Made by a program: the position numbers and the translations under genes
NCBI GenBank assembly: GCA_023229525.1
Contig: JALNZC010000006.1
Location: 81,156-145,155, forward strand
Direction: 5' to 3'
DNA from: Bacteroidales bacterium
GTDB lineage: Bacteria > Bacteroidota > Bacteroidia > Bacteroidales > FEN-979
Length of the DNA: 64,000 nucleotides
Notes under the pieces: generated by a model
Database searches by the model: none
Told to the model about the DNA's origin: nothing
What the model saw: only the letters and a program-made list of their open reading frames with translations
Shown: positions 60,180-64,000 of the stretch, in pieces
Position numbering within the stretch: position 1 is the stretch's first letter
Layout: each line of letters opens with the position of its first letter

Positions 60180-61040
60180 TTGTCGGATTCTTCAAACATT
60201 TCTGCGCTGATCAAACTGCTGGATGACCCGGACGAAAAAGCCTATGGTCTTATCCGCGAGAAAATTTATTCACTTGGGATGGAGGCCCTTCCATCGCTGG
60301 AAAAAGCCTTGGAAAATACCTTTGATCCCCTGGTACTGGAACGTATCCAGGAACTCAGCCGGCAACTTCAGCGTGAAAATCTGTATGTTGATTTTGTCAA
60401 CTGGATCAAGCTCGGCTCTTCCGACCTGTTGAACGGATTTATGCTGGTTGCCAAAACACAATATCCAAACCTTGATGAAAAGGAAATACAGACAAAAGTT
60501 GAACAAATCAGGATGGATGTCTGGCTTGAGCTCCACGAAAATCTTACTGCACTTGAAAATGTAAAAGTCCTGAATCACATTCTTTTCGGGGTCCATCAAT
60601 TTGACGGAAATAAGATCAATACTTCCGCACCTCAAAATTCCTATATCAATACGTTCCTTGAATCGCACCAGGGAAGTCCGCTTTCATTGGGTATGCTGTA
60701 TATTATCATTTCCAGGAAGCTCGGGTTGCCTATCTATGGCGTCAACCTTCCGCAGCATTTCATCCTGGCCTATCTCACAGATGAGGGATTAGAGAACCCG
60801 ACGGAAGAGGATGTTCTTTTTTATATTAATCCCTTTAACAAAGGCGCTGTATTTACCCGCCGTGAAATTGAACTATTCATACGGCAAATGAAAATCAAAC
60901 CCGAACGCTCTTTTTTTGCACCATGTTCAAACCTGGATATTATTCAACGGTTAATAAACAACCTTATATTTGCTTATGACCAACTGGGATATTCGGATAA
61001 AATTTTAGATTTGGAAACCCTTTTAAACGCATTTGAATGA
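60180..61040 (+). CDS. SirB1-like transglutaminase-fold protein
   Basis: 286 residues. N-terminal HEAT-like helices (ALIKLLDDPDEKAYGLIREKI, GMEALPSLEKALENT), then the transglutaminase-like SirB1/YchA domain: NYINTFLESHQGSPLSLGMLYIIISRKLGLPIYGVNLPQHFILAYL, the usual GNPISLA box reading GSPLSLG and Cys replaced, His in PQHFIL. Start is TTG at 60180 (4 bp after the previous stop), as no ATG or GTG lies before the conserved N-terminus. Its stop overlaps the next start (ATGA). Catalytic Cys is not evident, so a non-enzymatic role is likely. Biological role not known. Confidence 0.78.
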   Translation: MSDSSNISALIKLLDDPDEKAYGLIREKIYSLGMEALPSLEKALENTFDPLVLERIQELSRQLQRENLYVDFVNWIKLGSSDLLNGFMLVAKTQYPNLDEKEIQTKVEQIRMDVWLELHENLTALENVKVLNHILFGVHQFDGNKINTSAPQNSYINTFLESHQGSPLSLGMLYIIISRKLGLPIYGVNLPQHFILAYLTDEGLENPTEEDVLFYINPFNKGAVFTRREIELFIRQMKIKPERSFFAPCSNLDIIQRLINNLIFAYDQLGYSDKILDLETLLNAFE

Positions 61041-62152
61041 AAAAATTACTTTTCGTTATACCGCTGATTTTCCTTTGTGTAATCCTGTCAGGTTGGGGAT
61101 ACAAAGGGCACCGCATTATCAACCAGAATACCGCTAACGCGTTTCCCTCACACCTTTCATTTCTCAAACCCAACTGGACAAATATTTTGACGTCGTATGC
61201 TTCCGAAGCCGATAACCGAAAAGATACCGATCCCAACGAATCGCCGAAACATTATATCGATATCGACAATTATTCTGAATTTCTACAGACCGGGCAAATT
61301 TCGCAGTCGTTCGATACCGTGGTCGCGCATCACGGTCACGCATTTGTGATAGATCAAGGGATACTACCCTGGGCGACCCTTATCACTTTTGACTCGCTTA
61401 AAGCTTGTTTTGAACGACGAGATTGGCAAAAATCTGCATTGTTTGCCGCCGACCTCGGCCATTATGTGGGTGACGGTCATAATCCCCTCCATATCACCAA
61501 AAATTATGACGGACAATTTACGGGTCAAAACGGTGTTCATTCAAGATACGAAACAAAGATGATCAGCCGGTATGAATCTCAGCTGGTATATCCGGCCGAT
61601 TCGGCTCATTTTATTACCGACGTAAGCAGTTTTGTATTTTCTTATCTTTATTTTAATTACCAATATGTTGACAGTATTCTCATTGCGGATAACGATGCTC
61701 GGGTTATTGCCGGAAATGTTACTTCCGATGCCTATTATCTGGCGCTTTGGACCAAAACAGGACCTTTTACTGTCGGGCTCCTTCAGCATGCTTCACTTTC
61801 GCTGGCCGACCTGATCTATACCGCGTGGGTATCAGCCGGAAGTCCGGTTTTCTATCCCCTGACCGTTTCTGAACTTCCAGACCCGTCAAAACCCAGATTA
61901 CTCCATAATTTTCCAAATCCCTTCACCGGCCAGACCGTCATTGCTTTTGAAGTACGCGAAGATAATACCCCGGTAACCCTCATGGTATATGATGATGCAG
62001 GAAATCTGAAAGACACACTCATGAATCAGACACTCAATGGAGGTTATCATAAAATAACCTGGAATGCCAAGACCGAAACCTCCGGTATCTATCTCTGCGT
62101 GTTGAAATCAGGGACCTGGTCAACAACGCAAAAGATGGTGTTGACAAAGTAG
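61037..62152 (+). CDS. S1/P1 nuclease-like secreted protein with T9SS sorting domain
   Basis: 371 residues. Signal peptide KKLLFVIPLIFLCVILSGWG leading into WGYKGHRIINQNTA: the mature N-terminal Trp and following His are zinc ligands in the S1/P1 nuclease and zinc-phospholipase C superfamily. Further ligand motifs: SEADNRKDTDPNESPKHYIDID, AADLGHYVGDGHNPLHITKNYDGQFTGQNGVHSRYE. A T9SS type A domain ends it (LLHNFPNPFTGQTVIAFEV, TSGIYLCVLKSGTWSTTQKMVLTK). Exported, probably hydrolyses nucleic acid or phospholipid outside the cell. Overlaps the previous gene by 4 bp. Confidence 0.82.
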   Translation: MKKLLFVIPLIFLCVILSGWGYKGHRIINQNTANAFPSHLSFLKPNWTNILTSYASEADNRKDTDPNESPKHYIDIDNYSEFLQTGQISQSFDTVVAHHGHAFVIDQGILPWATLITFDSLKACFERRDWQKSALFAADLGHYVGDGHNPLHITKNYDGQFTGQNGVHSRYETKMISRYESQLVYPADSAHFITDVSSFVFSYLYFNYQYVDSILIADNDARVIAGNVTSDAYYLALWTKTGPFTVGLLQHASLSLADLIYTAWVSAGSPVFYPLTVSELPDPSKPRLLHNFPNPFTGQTVIAFEVREDNTPVTLMVYDDAGNLKDTLMNQTLNGGYHKITWNAKTETSGIYLCVLKSGTWSTTQKMVLTK

Positions 62153-62196
62153 AAGGACGAAGGACGAGGGACGAAGGACGAGGGACGAGGGACGAT
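62151..62196 (+). repeat. Heptamer array, GACGARG units
   Basis: Six to seven units directly after the stop of the nuclease-like gene, the same unit as at 6131-6206. The G-rich strand again is the coding strand of the gene before it. Confidence 0.88.
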
Positions 62197-62207
62197 ACTG
62201 CTTTCTG

Positions 62208-62807
62208 CTATCTACGATCTCTTTTTACCAATCCCCCTAAGGTTTTTCCAAGGATTGAGAAATAATTTCCTACTGTCGGATGATCGATAAACTGCATATT
62301 GAGTTTGATCTTTGCCAGTATTATTTCTTGAATGTAGGTTTTCTCTGGATCTGAGGAATTGCCAAGAATTTCGTTTTCATGTATGAATGCAACTGATGCA
62401 TAATCAGTGATTCCAGGTTTAATGGTAAGTATTTTCTGTTGTTCGATAGTGTATAGTTCAACATACTTTCGGATTTCGGGACGGGGGCCGACCAGGCTCA
62501 TCTCGCCTTTAATCACGTTGAAAAGTTGGGGAAGCTCGTCGAGCTTATATTTTCGCAATATAAAGCCCATCCTTGTTATCCGGTTGTCGCGATCGCCAAT
62601 GGTAAGTCCGCCTTTTTGATCGGCCCCGACGGCCATCGACCGGAATTTAATCAGCATAAAATCGTGGTTATTAATCCCAACCCTCAATTGCCGATAAAAC
62701 GGACCCCCCTTCGAATCGACCACGATCAGCAAAATCAACACCAAAAAAAGTGGTGAAAGCAGGATCATCCCGATCAACGAAAAAAAGATATCAAAAAAAC
62801 GGATCAC
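62208..62807 (-). CDS. Undecaprenyl-phosphate sugar-1-phosphate transferase (PglC-like)
   Basis: 199 residues, monotopic phosphoglycosyl transferase that starts glycan assembly on polyprenyl phosphate. Short N-terminal re-entrant helix FFDIFFSLIGMILLSPLFLVLILLI, then the family signatures SKGGPFYRQLRVGINNHDFMLIKFRSM (~31-57), RITRMGFILRKYKLDELPQLFNVIKGEMSLVGPRPE (~76-111, catalytic Asp-Glu in LDELPQ) and ITDYASVAF. The length is that of PglC/WecP catalytic cores. The DegT aminotransferase upstream suggests an amino-sugar glycan, for protein glycosylation or a surface polysaccharide. Confidence 0.92.
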   Translation of the reverse strand: MIRFFDIFFSLIGMILLSPLFLVLILLIVVDSKGGPFYRQLRVGINNHDFMLIKFRSMAVGADQKGGLTIGDRDNRITRMGFILRKYKLDELPQLFNVIKGEMSLVGPRPEIRKYVELYTIEQQKILTIKPGITDYASVAFIHENEILGNSSDPEKTYIQEIILAKIKLNMQFIDHPTVGNYFSILGKTLGGLVKRDRR

Positions 62808-62850
62808 AGTGATTGAAAAATGACAATGGATAATGTAAAAATAATGATTG

Positions 62851-62884
62851 TTTTTTTAACTTCAGACTTCAGACTTTTAACTTT
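62851..62884. repeat. Partial satellite of the ACTTCAG/ACTTTTA kind
   Basis: TTTTTAACTTCAG-ACTTCAG-ACTTTTA-ACTTT on the plus strand, like the 3' part of the composite elements, but in opposite orientation to the flanking genes. Confidence 0.7.
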
Positions 62885-62898
62885 ATTTTTCAGAAAGA

Positions 62899-64000
62899 CT
62901 ACAATTCCTGGTCTATCACGATTTGCACAGAATTAACCACAGCCTTAACGACCGTATCCACCATCTCATCAGTCAGGTCATAATAAACCGGCAGACTGAT
63001 CTCCCGCGAATAATTATCATATGCCACAGGATAATCTTGTATCCTGTATCCTGCATCGCGATAATAAGTCATCATGGGTAACGGTACAAAATGAACATTC
63101 ACGGCCACTTCCCGGTTGAAAATTTCCCTGATGATCCGGTCGCGCTGTTCTTCCGTAATACCTAAAATGCGCAAAAGAAAGACATGATAAGATGATCTCC
63201 TGTCATTGGTTTCATAATCCGGAAGCTGGGCCCAATCGTACGTTCTAAAAGCAGCGGTGTACCTGTCGAAGATCTGCTTGCGGCGCACGAGCATGTCGCT
63301 GTTATAACGCTCCAACTCAATAATTCCCATTGATGCCTGGATATCGGTCATGTTGTATTTATATCCAGGTTCGATGATATCGTAGCGCCAGTTCCCGATC
63401 TGCATCTTGGCCAGCGCATCTTTTGTCTGGCCATGCAAGGATTTGGCATTGAGGTCACGATAAAGATCATCGTGATTGAATGGTTCCGGTAGATTGATAC
63501 AGACCGCACCTCCTTCGGCTGTGGTCAGGTGTTTCACGGCATGAAACGAAAACACCGTGATATCTGTGAGGTTCCCGGTCATCCTGCCTTTGTACCACCC
63601 GCCAATGGAATGGGCGGCATCCGAAAGTACCAGGATACGATTCAGCATTTTTTGCATTTCCGTAGCCGGGTTGAATATCTCCTGGATTCCAGGCTCTCTG
63701 ACTAATTCATTAATGGCGTCGTAATCACAAGGCCAGCCGGCGATATCAACCGGAATGATCACCTTTGTACGTGAAGTAATTGCCTTACGGATAGCTTCCA
63801 CCGAAATGTTGAAATCGGAATTCACATCCACAAAAACGACTTTGCCGCCACAATGGACCACAACATTGGCTGTGGCTGCATAGGTGTATGCCGGAACGAT
63901 CACTTCGTCCCCTTCTCCGACCCCGAACCAGCGAAGCATCAGTTCCAGCCCGGCCGAGCCTGAGCTTACGCAAAGCGTCACGGAGTGGACACCATAGACC
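62899..64000 (-). CDS. DegT/DnrJ/EryC1/StrS aminotransferase, 5' end outside window
   Basis: PLP-dependent sugar aminotransferase; the frame is open to the window edge (upstream codons VYGVHSVTLCVSSGSAGLEL), so the N-terminus is cut; at least 367 residues present. Motifs: SSGSAGLELMLRWFGVGEGDEVIVPAYTYAATANVV, LVLSDAAHSIGGWYKG, and the PLP lysine in VFSFHAVKHLTTAEGGAV, then YNMTDIQASMGIIELERY. It makes the 4-amino (or 3-amino) sugar nucleotide used by the downstream phosphoglycosyl transferase. Spacing to that gene is 91 bp with a short satellite. Confidence 0.92.
   Translation of the reverse strand, partial: VYGVHSVTLCVSSGSAGLELMLRWFGVGEGDEVIVPAYTYAATANVVVHCGGKVVFVDVNSDFNISVEAIRKAITSRTKVIIPVDIAGWPCDYDAINELVREPGIQEIFNPATEMQKMLNRILVLSDAAHSIGGWYKGRMTGNLTDITVFSFHAVKHLTTAEGGAVCINLPEPFNHDDLYRDLNAKSLHGQTKDALAKMQIGNWRYDIIEPGYKYNMTDIQASMGIIELERYNSDMLVRRKQIFDRYTAAFRTYDWAQLPDYETNDRRSSYHVFLLRILGITEEQRDRIIREIFNREVAVNVHFVPLPMMTYYRDAGYRIQDYPVAYDNYSREISLPVYYDLTDEMVDTVVKAVVNSVQIVIDQEL

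Noticed and set aside
63038..63060. GGATACA-like heptamers inside the DegT aminotransferase gene
   Set aside because: The encoded YYRDAGYRIQDYP has the normal length and residues of the family at this place, so chance likeness is more likely than insertion of a satellite.

Overview
The window is a gene-dense chromosomal segment of a Bacteroidota genome, most likely an anaerobic, free-living or MAG-type member near Bacteroidales/Marinilabiliales. The evidence is a SusC/SusD pair, several TonB-dependent receptors with carboxypeptidase-like N-terminal domains, six secreted proteins with type IX secretion (T9SS) C-terminal sorting domains, repeated -7 boxes of the Bacteroidota type TAnnTTTG a short distance before genes, a serine palmitoyltransferase of the Bacteroides type, a UbiD-type menaquinone decarboxylase, and RHS proteins of the DUF6443 kind. 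No tRNA, rRNA or CRISPR array was seen.

Layout. 1-7.3 kb: end of a TonB receptor, indolepyruvate:ferredoxin oxidoreductase (iorAB), then a compact three-gene unit (serine palmitoyltransferase, GNAT-like acyltransferase, NAD-dependent reductase) that looks like a complete ceramide-backbone pathway. 7.3-13.7 kb: SusC/SusD importer and three small membrane proteins. 13.8-23 kb (all minus): aromatic ammonia-lyase (HutH-like, with Cys in place of the MIO serine), hisS, ettA, two glycosyltransferases and an LptF/LptG permease. 23-28.2 kb (plus): a second GNAT-like protein and two tandem secreted BNR-type T9SS paralogues. 28.2-41.6 kb: an accessory island bounded by two diverged ~165-bp direct repeats. 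It carries an ORF6N protein, an integrase remnant, a response regulator, and a minus-strand operon of a trimeric tail-fibre-like protein, a T9SS protein, an RHS protein with a variable C-terminal tail, a small membrane protein in the immunity position, and a second RHS protein. 41.7-43.6 kb: a third BNR paralogue, apparently separated from the first two by the island. 43.6-52.6 kb (plus): ccmB, ccmC, an unlisted 48-residue ccmD-like gene, ccmE (CxxxY variant), a UbiD decarboxylase, a TonB receptor with a T9SS partner, and ornithine aminotransferase. 52.6-64 kb: TonB receptor pair, rpmB, cinA, an ABC transmembrane protein without ATPase, a duplicated-domain lipoprotein, nucleoside phosphorylase, SirB1-like protein, S1/P1 nuclease-like T9SS protein, a sugar-phosphate transferase and a DegT aminotransferase cut by the window edge.

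An overlay of short-period satellites runs through the window. Degenerate 7-bp units (GGATRCW, GACGARG, CCCGTAA, TTTTGAN) and 8-bp units fill intergenic spaces, and two TTTTGAN arrays lie in frame inside coding genes (hisS and a glycosyltransferase). The GGATRCW arrays all keep the G-rich strand on the strand being transcribed. Two long composite copies share a non-repetitive core and end exactly at the start codons of ettA and the ccmD-like gene. These arrays, the RHS tail/immunity pair inside the repeat-bounded island, the Cys-MIO ammonia-lyase and the Cys-type CcmE are the items most worth a second look.
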